Part shown: piece by piece, positions 51,189 through 59,445 of the stretch
Position numbering within the stretch: the first letter of the stretch is position 1
Layout: each line of letters opens with the position of its first letter
Source of the DNA: CAYLMG01 sp964493425
GTDB taxonomy: Bacteria; Planctomycetota; Phycisphaerae; Sedimentisphaerales; Anaerobacaceae
DNA: 64,000 nucleotides
Assembly (NCBI GenBank): GCA_964493425.1
Contig: CAZBMW010000005.1
Span: 94,159-158,158, forward strand
Direction: 5' to 3'
Notes under the pieces: generated by a model
What the model was told of the DNA's origin: nothing
Seen by the model: the letters and a program-made list of their open reading frames with translations, nothing else
Database searches by the model: none
Made by a program: the position numbers and the translations under genes

Positions 51189-52220
51189 CTATAAATTTCC
51201 CGCTGTGGCAATGAACGAATTTATGTTTTCAGTAGTAACGCCCTGAGGTATACCGCCGCCGCAGGAGAGGATGATTCTTGTTTTGTCGTTCAGGCCCTCT
51301 ACGGATTTTTTCAGGGCATCTTCGACGTCCTGAGGCGAGCCTTGTTTGAGGACATCCCTTGGGGGTATATTGCCGAGCAGCGTAACTCTACCTGAGGTAA
51401 GCTTTTTCATTTCCGCTATGCTGTGCTTGAAGCTGAAGTTGAATAAATTTACTCCAATTTCCGCAAGATAAGGAGCGCAAACAAGGCCTGACGCATCATT
51501 GTGAAGGAAATTTATCCTTGCATCGAACGAGCCGTAGACTTTTTCGAAATAAGGCACAACATACTCTTTGCACTGTTCATCGCCAATAAAACCAATAATG
51601 TCATCGAGCAGCAGAATCCCGTCGATTGTCGGGAAGCACTCTATCTGGTATCGAATCCAGTCTATCAGGAAATCGGTGATTAGTTCAATAAGCTTGTGAC
51701 ATTTTTCCTTATCGGTCATCATTGCCATCATAAGCTCTGTCGTGCCGAACAAAAAGGACGCGATATTCAAAGGGCCCCTGGCGACGGCGAATTTGATCTG
51801 ATGTCCGATTTTTTCGATTTGTTTTTGTGAATGCTTGAGTCGATGTATAACAAAGGGCAGGAGTCCATCTTTTCTGACGTCGGGCTTATCCAGTTGGCAC
51901 AAAACATTTATGTCTGAGGAGATTTTTCCCGGATGCGGCAGGTTCACTTCGTCCCATCTGCACTTTGAGCCGAAGGCACTCGGCTCCGTGCACATACCGA
52001 ATTCCGCCCAGAAACCCGGCAGGAAAACTGCTTCGGGGAAGGTTTCGACAGCCTTTTTATTTGCGTCAAACCAGATTTTCCCGCTTGTGTAATAGTCCAG
52101 TGTGCTGACACCGTACCAGCCTGGCAGCCAAGGGCTGTCGATGATAAAACCTGTTGGAAGAGGGGAAACTTCTTTGCCCTCAATCACATCTAAAAGCAAG
52201 TCCCATTGTGCTTGATTCAC
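51189..52220 (-). CDS. UroD-family protein, not HemE, in the hexuronate operon
   Basis: Uroporphyrinogen-decarboxylase-fold protein, 343 residues. The family includes cobamide-dependent methyltransferase subunits such as MtaA and CmuA. The zinc/metal-type HNDASG and the closing SCGGGIPQGVTTENI (typical of methyltransferase-like members) are seen, while the Arg-rich N-terminal motif of HemE is absent. This makes heme synthesis unlikely. GTG 52220 is preferred because GGGG lies about 8 nt upstream and it begins just past the uxaC stop; TTG 52235 would overlap uxaC. The substrate may be an O-methylated uronate, but this is a guess from context. No corrinoid protein is adjacent. Confidence 0.82.
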   Translation of the reverse strand: MNQAQWDLLLDVIEGKEVSPLPTGFIIDSPWLPGWYGVSTLDYYTSGKIWFDANKKAVETFPEAVFLPGFWAEFGMCTEPSAFGSKCRWDEVNLPHPGKISSDINVLCQLDKPDVRKDGLLPFVIHRLKHSQKQIEKIGHQIKFAVARGPLNIASFLFGTTELMMAMMTDKEKCHKLIELITDFLIDWIRYQIECFPTIDGILLLDDIIGFIGDEQCKEYVVPYFEKVYGSFDARINFLHNDASGLVCAPYLAEIGVNLFNFSFKHSIAEMKKLTSGRVTLLGNIPPRDVLKQGSPQDVEDALKKSVEGLNDKTRIILSCGGGIPQGVTTENINSFIATAGNL

Positions 52221-52222
52221 TA

Positions 52223-53638
52223 TTAGTCCCCGCAAGTCATATCAAAGTAATTTTTTGCGTTGTTATAACAGATATTTCGAACCATTTCACCAAGCAAAGA
52301 AGTATCATCAGGCAGTAATCCGGATTCGACGTCACTTCCGAGGATATTGCAGAGGATTCTTCGGAAGTATTCGTGACGCGGAAAGGAGAGGAAACTTCTG
52401 GAGTCGGTCGTCATTCCCACGAATCGGGCCAGCAATCCCATATTAGATAGAACCTCGATATGTTTTTCTATGCCGTCTTTCTGGTCGAGAAACCACCAGG
52501 CCGGGCCGTATTGGAGCTTACCTGGAAAACTTCCATCCTGAAAATTGCCAACCATAGTTGCCATTAATGCATTGTCTGCCGGGTTGAGATTATAAAGAAT
52601 TGTCTTTGGAAGTTTATTATTGGTATCGAGGCGGTCGAGAAATTTGGCAAGAGGTTTGGCTGTCTCGAAGTCGCCGATTGAATCAAAGCCGGTATCCGGG
52701 CCGAGGGTTTTTAACATTCTTGTATTATTGTTTCGCAGTGCTCCAAGATGTAACTGCATTACCCAGCCGCTTTGACAATCCATAAGTGCAAATTCATACA
52801 TCATAGCTGATTTGAGCTTTAGGCACTGCCGACTGTTCAAAACGTCTCCTTTTCGAATTTTGTCAAAAATTGTTTTGACTTCGTTTTGTGTATAATCTTC
52901 TGCATAAGCGGCTTCGAGGCCGTAATCCGAGAGGCGACAGCCATTTTGATGGAAGTAATCGTGTCTCTTTTTAATCGCGGTAATTAAATCATCAAAGGAT
53001 GTGATTTTAACGTTCGAGACTTTTTCAAGCTCGTCGAGAAACTGATTAAATCCGGCTGGGTTTTCGACGGCTAGGCACTGGTCGGGCCTAAAAGCGGCGT
53101 GAACACTTATTTCAAAGTCCTGCTGCTTTATTTTTTTGTGTCCCTCAAGATTATTTAATGGGCCTTCGGTAGTACAAATTAGCTTGATGTTCATTTTTCG
53201 CAAAAGATTTTTGATACTGAAGTCCGGGGACTGCAGCATTTGGCTGCATTGCTCGTAGATTTCTTTTGCTGCGGCTGGTGTTAACAGTTCATCGATGCCA
53301 AAATGTCTTTTTAATTCGAGGTGCGTCCAGTGAAAAAGGGGATTTCTGAGAGTGAAAGGAACTGTCGAGGCCCATTTTTCAAATTTTTCCCAGTCACCGG
53401 CTCCTCCTGTGCAGAAGCGTTCATCAATGCCGTTTGTTCTCATCGCTCGCCATTTGTAGTGGTCGCCGTAAAGCCAGGCCTGTGTGATACTTTCAAAACA
53501 TTGGTCGGCGGCGATTTTTTCAGCGGGCAGGTGGCAGTGGTAATCGTAAATTGGCATCTTTTCGGCGCAGTCGTGGTACAACAGTTTAGCTGTTTTGGTT
53601 TGCAGAAGAAATTCTTCATTTATAAACTCAGCGGTCAT
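52223..53638 (-). CDS. uxaC: glucuronate isomerase
   Basis: Converts D-glucuronate to D-fructuronate and D-galacturonate to D-tagaturonate. The 471 residues include KMPIYDYHCHLPAEKI (metal-binding His pair), NPLFHWTHLELKRHFGI, CTTEGPLNNLEGHKK and MTTDSRSFLSFPRHEYFRR near the end, as in E. coli UxaC. Placed between gnd and the UroD-like gene, it feeds the next steps (UxaE, SDR). It is the entry enzyme of the operon. Confidence 0.96.
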   Translation of the reverse strand: MTAEFINEEFLLQTKTAKLLYHDCAEKMPIYDYHCHLPAEKIAADQCFESITQAWLYGDHYKWRAMRTNGIDERFCTGGAGDWEKFEKWASTVPFTLRNPLFHWTHLELKRHFGIDELLTPAAAKEIYEQCSQMLQSPDFSIKNLLRKMNIKLICTTEGPLNNLEGHKKIKQQDFEISVHAAFRPDQCLAVENPAGFNQFLDELEKVSNVKITSFDDLITAIKKRHDYFHQNGCRLSDYGLEAAYAEDYTQNEVKTIFDKIRKGDVLNSRQCLKLKSAMMYEFALMDCQSGWVMQLHLGALRNNNTRMLKTLGPDTGFDSIGDFETAKPLAKFLDRLDTNNKLPKTILYNLNPADNALMATMVGNFQDGSFPGKLQYGPAWWFLDQKDGIEKHIEVLSNMGLLARFVGMTTDSRSFLSFPRHEYFRRILCNILGSDVESGLLPDDTSLLGEMVRNICYNNAKNYFDMTCGD

Positions 53639-53667
53639 CTTATGCTCCCAGCTATCTTTTTTAAATT

Positions 53668-55119
53668 TTAGACAACATACGCTGAAGAAGAAGTCTCGCC
53701 GCCCCGGCCTGTCCAGTTGGTGTGGAAGAATTCGCCTCGCGGCTTGTCCAGCCGTTCGTATGTGTGCGCACCGAAATAATCACGCTGAGCCTGCAGCAGG
53801 TTTGCCGGCAGCCGCTTGGCACGGTATCCATCATAATAGGCCAGAGCCGAGCTCATCGCCGGCATTGGAATACCGATATTGACGGCGGCGGTTACGGCGT
53901 GGCGCCAGGCATCCTGAGCTTTTTCGACGGCATTTTTGAAGAATGGGTCCAGCAGCAGATTACTCAGTTCGGGATTCTTATCAAAGGCGTCTTTGATTTT
54001 GCCGAGGAAGACCGAGCGGATGATACAGCCGCCGCGCCATATTAGTGCGATACCGCCGTAATTCAGATTCCAGCCGAATTCGGCAGCAGCAGCACGCATA
54101 AGCTGATAGCCCTGTGCGTAGCTGACTATCTTGGAAGCATACAGGGCCTGACGCAGATGCTCGGTAAATAGCTTCTTGTCACCGTCATACGTTTTGTTCG
54201 GGCCGGTCAAAACTTTCGATGCTGCGAGGCGTTCATCCTTCAAGGCCGACAGACATCGTGCGAAAACTGCTTCTGTTACAAGAGTGAGGGGCTGGCCTGT
54301 TTCCAGTGCAGTAATAGCCGTCCATTTTCCGGTTCCTTTCTGCCCGGCAGTGTCCAGTATCTGGTCCAATACGTAATTGCCGTCCTCGTCCTTGTAAGCG
54401 AGGATGTCACGTGTAATCTCAATCAGGTAAGAATCCAGCTCGCCTTTGTTCCATTCTTTGAAAACTTCATGCATCTGCTGATTGCTCATACCCAGGCCGT
54501 ACTTCATCATCTGGTACGTTTCGCAAATCATCTGCATATCACCGTACTCGATGCCGTTATGTACCATTTTAACGAAATGGCCGGCACCATTTTCACCCAC
54601 CCACTCGCAGCAGGGTTCGCCCGCGTCGGTATGTGCTGCGATTTTCTGAAAGATTGGCTTAAGGTGTCGCCATGCTACGGCAGAGCCGCCCGGCATAATG
54701 GACGGCCCGCGTAAGGCGCCTTCTTCACCGCCTGAAACACCCGTGCCAATATACAATTTGCCTTTGCTTTCGACATATTCGGTACGTCGGATGGTATCCC
54801 GGAAGTAGCTGTTGCCGCCATCGATGATGATGTCACCGTCTTCGAGGAAAGGCAGTACTTGATCGATGACGGCGTCGACTGGCTTTCCGGCTTTAACCAT
54901 AATCATAACTTTACGGGGACGTTCGAGGGCTTTAGTCATTTCTTCGACGCTGTGACAACCGATGATATTTTTTCCTTTGGCGCGGCCGTTTATAAAGTTG
55001 TCTACTTTTTCCACCGTCCGATTGTAACAGGCGACCGTAAAATCCTTGCTTTCCATATTCAGGATGAGGTTTTCTCCCATAACCGCTAAACCAATAATTG
55101 CGATATCTGCTTGTGACAT
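53668..55119 (-). CDS. gnd: 6-phosphogluconate dehydrogenase (decarboxylating)
   Basis: Oxidises 6-phosphogluconate to ribulose 5-phosphate and CO2. The 483 residues start MSQADIAIIGLAVMGENLIL, have HVKMVHNGIEYGDMQMICE-type motif (GHFVKMVHNGIEYGDMQ), and IGIPMPAMSSALAYYDGYR with the C-terminal lysine-rich segment. ATG 55119 with GGAGAAG upstream is chosen; the frame extends upstream by 18 codons. In a hexuronate operon it would be odd unless gluconate is an intermediate. That fits the LarA-like gene just upstream. Confidence 0.96.
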   Translation of the reverse strand: MSQADIAIIGLAVMGENLILNMESKDFTVACYNRTVEKVDNFINGRAKGKNIIGCHSVEEMTKALERPRKVMIMVKAGKPVDAVIDQVLPFLEDGDIIIDGGNSYFRDTIRRTEYVESKGKLYIGTGVSGGEEGALRGPSIMPGGSAVAWRHLKPIFQKIAAHTDAGEPCCEWVGENGAGHFVKMVHNGIEYGDMQMICETYQMMKYGLGMSNQQMHEVFKEWNKGELDSYLIEITRDILAYKDEDGNYVLDQILDTAGQKGTGKWTAITALETGQPLTLVTEAVFARCLSALKDERLAASKVLTGPNKTYDGDKKLFTEHLRQALYASKIVSYAQGYQLMRAAAAEFGWNLNYGGIALIWRGGCIIRSVFLGKIKDAFDKNPELSNLLLDPFFKNAVEKAQDAWRHAVTAAVNIGIPMPAMSSALAYYDGYRAKRLPANLLQAQRDYFGAHTYERLDKPRGEFFHTNWTGRGGETSSSAYVV

Positions 55120-55153
55120 TTTTTTAGCTTCTCCAATTGTTCGACGCTTGTTT

Positions 55154-56419
55154 TTATTCGAACCGATTTCCAAGGGCCCACAATCCCATACCGGGATTGG
55201 AAATGAAAAAGATTTCCTCGCCTTTAACCGTATTAAAGCCGTCTTTCAGCTTTTGGGGATTGTATCGGTCCATCATTCTCTTCGGGTCTTCGTATTCAAA
55301 GTTGACAGATTCTATTTGCTCTTTTGTCATGTACCCCGGGCAATAGGTAATTTTGAACCGTCCCTCTGATGAGCTGTGAATCAGATGCCCCGCGGCGCAG
55401 AGATTATTGCGCAGCTCCTGATTCTTTTCTACAAGATTGAGCACTTTTTCGCTACCCACGTAGCCGTATTTTCGAATCAGCCGATTAATCTCCTTGTCTT
55501 CGCCGAACTGCTTTACGCCGGGTGCCAGAACGATTAGGCGACCGTTATCAGCTATTGCCATCCTTGTACGGTATATGCTCTTGTTGCCGAGCCAGGTGCT
55601 TTTGAACTCTTCAGGGTCGAGATAGACAACAACCTTATCAGGGGCTTTATCCAGCAATTGAATATTGACTTTTTGAGACAGCCTGGCAGCTTTCTCAAAG
55701 CATTCCGCGTCGTCACCGATAAAAAGTCCTCGAACCACATGTCCTTCTTCGGTTGCAGCAACGACTGTCAAAACATAAACTATCGGCAGATTTTGTGCGA
55801 AGTTGCCCGATGCGTAGTTCAATATGCGTCGAACGGGCGTGTCTGTACGGCCCATAATCCGTTCTATGCCGTAGGCGGCGCCGACGAAGTGACTTTTGTT
55901 GATTCCTTCGGCTCCTCCAGTTCCAATAAAGATATTTTTGTTATAATTGGCCATACCGACGACCTCGTGAGGAGCTACCTGTCCGATAGACAAAATCAGA
56001 TCAAATCCGCCTTTGGCCAGCAGGCGATTGACCTGTACCGGCAAGTTGTAATCGATTTTTCCTTCACTGACTTCTTTTACGAATTCGGCAGGGACTTTGC
56101 CCAATGTCACCACATCGCTTCGCCAATTATGAGCTCGGAACAAATTCTGAGGGACATTGCCGAACATTTGCTTGATTTCCCTGCTTGTCATTGCGAAATG
56201 CGTTCCGAGCGCCGGCAGGATATCCGTCACTCTTTCGCCGTAATACTGCCAAGCAAACTGAGCTAGAATCCCACCTCGTGAGTGAAAGCGTGTGATGTCC
56301 GGCGGAATTACCAGCACCTTTCTCTTAGTGCCGATTTTGTCCAGAGCTGAGTACAGAGCATATCTGAGGTCCTCGGCACTAAGATTGTCGTTTTCATTTC
56401 CACGTTCGTAGTAAAGCAT
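55154..56419 (-). CDS. LarA-family nickel-pincer racemase/epimerase
   Basis: LarA-fold enzyme that would use the nickel-pincer (NPN) cofactor to epimerise an alpha-hydroxyacid. Seen: DITR (Arg44), LGTHFAMT (His74), APHEVVGMANYNKNIF (His151 and Lys161), and GINKSHFVG (His177). These align with the catalytic His108/His174/Lys184/His200 set of lactate racemase. LarB, LarC and LarE for cofactor synthesis are not in the window. Position between the mannonate-forming SDR/UxaE and Gnd suggests C2-epimerisation of D-mannonate and D-gluconate, as reported for some LarA homologues (from memory). Lactate racemase is less likely here. Confidence 0.85.
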   Translation of the reverse strand: MLYYERGNENDNLSAEDLRYALYSALDKIGTKRKVLVIPPDITRFHSRGGILAQFAWQYYGERVTDILPALGTHFAMTSREIKQMFGNVPQNLFRAHNWRSDVVTLGKVPAEFVKEVSEGKIDYNLPVQVNRLLAKGGFDLILSIGQVAPHEVVGMANYNKNIFIGTGGAEGINKSHFVGAAYGIERIMGRTDTPVRRILNYASGNFAQNLPIVYVLTVVAATEEGHVVRGLFIGDDAECFEKAARLSQKVNIQLLDKAPDKVVVYLDPEEFKSTWLGNKSIYRTRMAIADNGRLIVLAPGVKQFGEDKEINRLIRKYGYVGSEKVLNLVEKNQELRNNLCAAGHLIHSSSEGRFKITYCPGYMTKEQIESVNFEYEDPKRMMDRYNPQKLKDGFNTVKGEEIFFISNPGMGLWALGNRFE

Positions 56420-56428
56420 TTTTATTCC

Positions 56429-57331
56429 TTAACTTAACCAGGGCGGATCGACCGGTAGAAAGCTGTCGAATTCCGCAATTATCATATTCTCATATTGGCC
56501 TGCGTATTCGCCTGCGATGAATTTATCGAACGCTTCATCGTAGAATCGTTTCCAGCTTGCATTTTCATCGCCCGGATTGACTGCGTAAAACAAGACGTTA
56601 TTTTTCTTAGCGGCGTTCTGGTCGCCGGGTGCATCGCCAATCATTAGTACTTTATCTTTATCATATTTCTCACACATAACTGCGAGATGCTCAGCCTTTT
56701 TGCCCATTTCCTGGCCTGCAATCGCTCTGGCATACTTGGCTATGTTATGCTCAGCCCATTCGCGCTGCAGAGCTTCTGTGGGGGTCGATGAGCAAACAAT
56801 GATATCTGCTTTTTGATAAATTTTTTCCAGGCTCTCTTTGACAAACAAAAAAGGTGGTACGTTTTTGACCACCTCTGCAACCATCTCATTGACGCGTTTG
56901 CTCCAGCGAAGAGCAAGCTCGAATTCCTTTTTGGCGTCGGGATTAACTTCTGCGGCAATAGCTTTCTCTAATCCATCGTTACTTAAAAGACTGTTGGAGT
57001 CGCTTACCCAATCAAAATAATATTTAAACTGTGGGACCTTGAAACCGCGAGCTTTGACCATCGGATGGCTGGGCAGAAGCTCTGTTAAGATACGCACTAA
57101 TGTTTTATGCCGGTTAGCCCCTCGTGTTTTACTGAAGAGGTCTGCAAATTCCTTGCACTCTCTTGCTGCCAGTGCTACCGGCTGCAGGCCGAAATAGGCA
57201 ATCATCATAGGGCAAAAGCACTCCCGCTGCTTAATACCCATCGCGTCAAAAACACAACCATCCGAATCAATTGCAACCAGAAAATCTTTGGTCGGCTGAA
57301 CATCTCTTAATGCTTTTGTATATTCTGCCAT
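56429..57331 (-). CDS. HAD-family hydrolase in the hexuronate operon
   Basis: Haloacid dehalogenase-fold protein of 300 residues. Motif I is VAIDSDGCVFDAM (Asp22 and Asp24), motif II is VCSSTPTEAL, a Lys is in GKKAEHLAV, and motif IV is VLMIGDAPGDQNAAKKN. The full catalytic set suggests an active phosphatase or related enzyme, with a large helical cap (about 40-180). Placed in the operon between LarA-like and SDR genes, it may act on a sugar-acid phosphate, but the substrate is unknown. Confidence 0.84.
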   Translation of the reverse strand: MAEYTKALRDVQPTKDFLVAIDSDGCVFDAMGIKQRECFCPMMIAYFGLQPVALAARECKEFADLFSKTRGANRHKTLVRILTELLPSHPMVKARGFKVPQFKYYFDWVSDSNSLLSNDGLEKAIAAEVNPDAKKEFELALRWSKRVNEMVAEVVKNVPPFLFVKESLEKIYQKADIIVCSSTPTEALQREWAEHNIAKYARAIAGQEMGKKAEHLAVMCEKYDKDKVLMIGDAPGDQNAAKKNNVLFYAVNPGDENASWKRFYDEAFDKFIAGEYAGQYENMIIAEFDSFLPVDPPWLS

Positions 57332-57358
57332 ATTGTCTCCGTATTACAAAAACCTAAT

Positions 57359-58177
57359 CTAAACTCCACTAAAAGCATTAAAGCCGCCATCTATGGGTAC
57401 GACGACACCGGTAACAAATTTTGATGCGTCACTCAGAAGCCAATGGACTGTGCCGCAAAGCTCGTGTGCATCCCCGAAACGCCCCATCGGTGTATGAGCG
57501 ATAATCGTTTTGCCTCGCGGCGTCAGCCCGCCTGTTTTTTCATCAGTTAGCAGAAATCGGTTCTGATTTGTCAAAAAGAAGCCGGGAGCAATGGCATTAA
57601 CCCGGATATTTGTCGAATAATTTTGACACATATGCACGGCCAGCCATTGGGTGAAATTGCTCACGGCAGCTTTGGCCGCTGAATATGCTCCAACTTTGGT
57701 TAAGGCTCTGAAAGCACTCATACTGGAGACGTTCAGGATAATTCCTTCGCCGCGCTCAGCCATATGCCTTCCGAAGACCTGGGAGCTGAGGATTGTACCC
57801 GTTAGGTTTAAGTCGAGCACCGAGCGGATAGCATCGGCGGGTAAATCAAAAAAAGCAAGTTCATCAGAGACAGTCGCTTTCTTTTTGTTTCCGCCGGCTC
57901 CGTTAATGAGGACATCGACTTTTCCCATATTTTTGATTGCACAATCGCTGGCCTGCGTTATTTCTTTATTGTCGAGAACATTAGCGCAGGCTGGTATCGC
58001 AAAGCCGCCTTCTGCTTTTATTTCTTTTACGAGCTGGTTCGTGCGAGGTTTATCACAATCCACAATGCAGAGCTTAGCTCCCTGCCGGGCCAGGTACTTT
58101 GCAATTGCGGTGCATAGAATTCCTGCGCCGCCGGTTATTACGATGGCCTTGTCTTTAATACGAAATAGCTCATCCAT
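57359..58177 (-). CDS. SDR-family fructuronate reductase (D-mannonate oxidoreductase)
   Basis: Short-chain dehydrogenase of 272 residues, predicted to reduce D-fructuronate to D-mannonate. The nucleotide-binding motif is VITGGAGILCTAIAKYLA, NGAGGNKKKATV marks the uronate-related subgroup, the catalytic Ser/Tyr/Lys are in ILNVSSMSAF and VGAYSAAKAA, and the end is VVVPIDGGFNAFSGV. It is very like B. subtilis YjmF, as I recall, a non-UxuB-type mannonate oxidoreductase. It starts 2 bp after the uxaE stop. Confidence 0.9.
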   Translation of the reverse strand: MDELFRIKDKAIVITGGAGILCTAIAKYLARQGAKLCIVDCDKPRTNQLVKEIKAEGGFAIPACANVLDNKEITQASDCAIKNMGKVDVLINGAGGNKKKATVSDELAFFDLPADAIRSVLDLNLTGTILSSQVFGRHMAERGEGIILNVSSMSAFRALTKVGAYSAAKAAVSNFTQWLAVHMCQNYSTNIRVNAIAPGFFLTNQNRFLLTDEKTGGLTPRGKTIIAHTPMGRFGDAHELCGTVHWLLSDASKFVTGVVVPIDGGFNAFSGV

Positions 58178-58179
58178 AC

Positions 58180-59433
58180 CTAATCCTGTTCAATAAAAAG
58201 AGGCTTTATATGCCTCTGGTAAATATTTTCTGTTACAGCCGGACTGATATGTTCCTGATATTTCTCAAGAACATCAGTGAATTCGGTTCCCATTTCGGCA
58301 GCGATTTTGTAAGCTAAATGCAAAAGCTGGCGGACGTTCGTATCATATTGACTACAGCTTGGATTATGACGTACGACATTTACAAAATCGTCACTGCTCC
58401 AATTGTTGACGGCAGAGGGAAGGGGAAGCTCTTCTTTTTCGATATCAACAACCGTGGAGTAGGGCGCGCAGAGCTCGTCAAAGCGCTCGCAGGCATCTGC
58501 ATAAATACGTTTGGCAATTGAGAGGCCTTCATCATCGGCTGAGGCCAGGGCTGTTAGCTCTTCAAGCCAGGTTGTTCCTGCGGTTTTTAGATGCAAACCA
58601 GCATCGGATTTTTTCAAAGCCCTGTTAATAGGTTTATAGAGCGAAAACTTGTCACTGCCGGAATGGATACTGAGCTTCAGATTCTCAGGCAGGCCGAATT
58701 CATTAACAGCGAAAGATATGATTGCAAGGCATTGCTCAAACTCTTTTGCAAACTTCTCAATATTACCGGTGTAATCTATGCCTTTTAAAAAGCTGCCTGT
58801 GAACTTTGGGGCTATCGTTTGAGCAGGTATACCCTCGTCGGCGATAGCAGCGAGGACGAAAAAAAGTTCCACAGGTGTTTGCGGTGTGCCGGTTTCGTCG
58901 AGCGATATCTCCGCAATAAAATTGTTTTTCCCTTTTTTTGATTGAATATGGTGATAGATAGAGCCGGCTTGTTCAATAGCTTTTAGATATTTGTGAGCAA
59001 TTGAGCTAAGCTGGTCTTGATTTATGTCAAAGACATCGTCAATTCCGGGAATCGTTAAACTGCCGAGATATTTGCTGTATTTACTCAGAAAGTTATTAAT
59101 CTTATCGTCATCAGCACTGCGGCCGATAGAGTCGGCGATATCAAGCGTAAAAAAGTTGCTTGAATCTATAAATAAATCAACGTTGCTGATTTGAATATGG
59201 TCGGCATCGACATAAAATGAATCCTGCCAGCCCAAGGTTTCAACGGCTTCTTTAGCAGCAGTATATGTTTGTTCCGGTCTTGTGCCCATAATGGTGTGCT
59301 CACGATGAGATTTGTTCCAGACGGGGACAATATTAACACCGTCAGCTTTGGCTGTTAGGACGGCCTGAAGCTGAGCTTTGCCCTGTCGGCCGAATCTGTC
59401 ACCGAGGCCAAAAGAATATTTTTCCAGCTGCAT
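58180..59433 (-). CDS. uxaE: tagaturonate epimerase UxaE
   Basis: Interconverts tagaturonate and fructuronate, so that galacturonate and glucuronate converge on one route. The 417 residues start MQLEKYSFGLGDRFGRQGKA and have VPVWNKSHREHTIMGTRPEQ and SFYVDADHIQIS. These are features that I associate with the UxaE family first described in Thermotoga maritima. The later HSGSDKFSLYKP carries conserved polar residues. It lies next to the SDR reductase gene (2 bp) and pfp (12 bp). Confidence 0.9.
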   Translation of the reverse strand: MQLEKYSFGLGDRFGRQGKAQLQAVLTAKADGVNIVPVWNKSHREHTIMGTRPEQTYTAAKEAVETLGWQDSFYVDADHIQISNVDLFIDSSNFFTLDIADSIGRSADDDKINNFLSKYSKYLGSLTIPGIDDVFDINQDQLSSIAHKYLKAIEQAGSIYHHIQSKKGKNNFIAEISLDETGTPQTPVELFFVLAAIADEGIPAQTIAPKFTGSFLKGIDYTGNIEKFAKEFEQCLAIISFAVNEFGLPENLKLSIHSGSDKFSLYKPINRALKKSDAGLHLKTAGTTWLEELTALASADDEGLSIAKRIYADACERFDELCAPYSTVVDIEKEELPLPSAVNNWSSDDFVNVVRHNPSCSQYDTNVRQLLHLAYKIAAEMGTEFTDVLEKYQEHISPAVTENIYQRHIKPLFIEQD

Positions 59434-59445
59434 AAGAAAATCCTG

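Noticed and set aside
51189..52220. UroD-like gene as HemE of heme synthesis
   Set aside because: Lacks the N-terminal Arg-containing HemE motif, has methyltransferase-like motifs, and lies in a uronate operon.
55154..56419. LarA-like protein as lactate racemase
   Set aside because: Nothing in the operon deals with lactate. The neighbours handle uronates and gluconate, so lactate racemisation is not the best guess.
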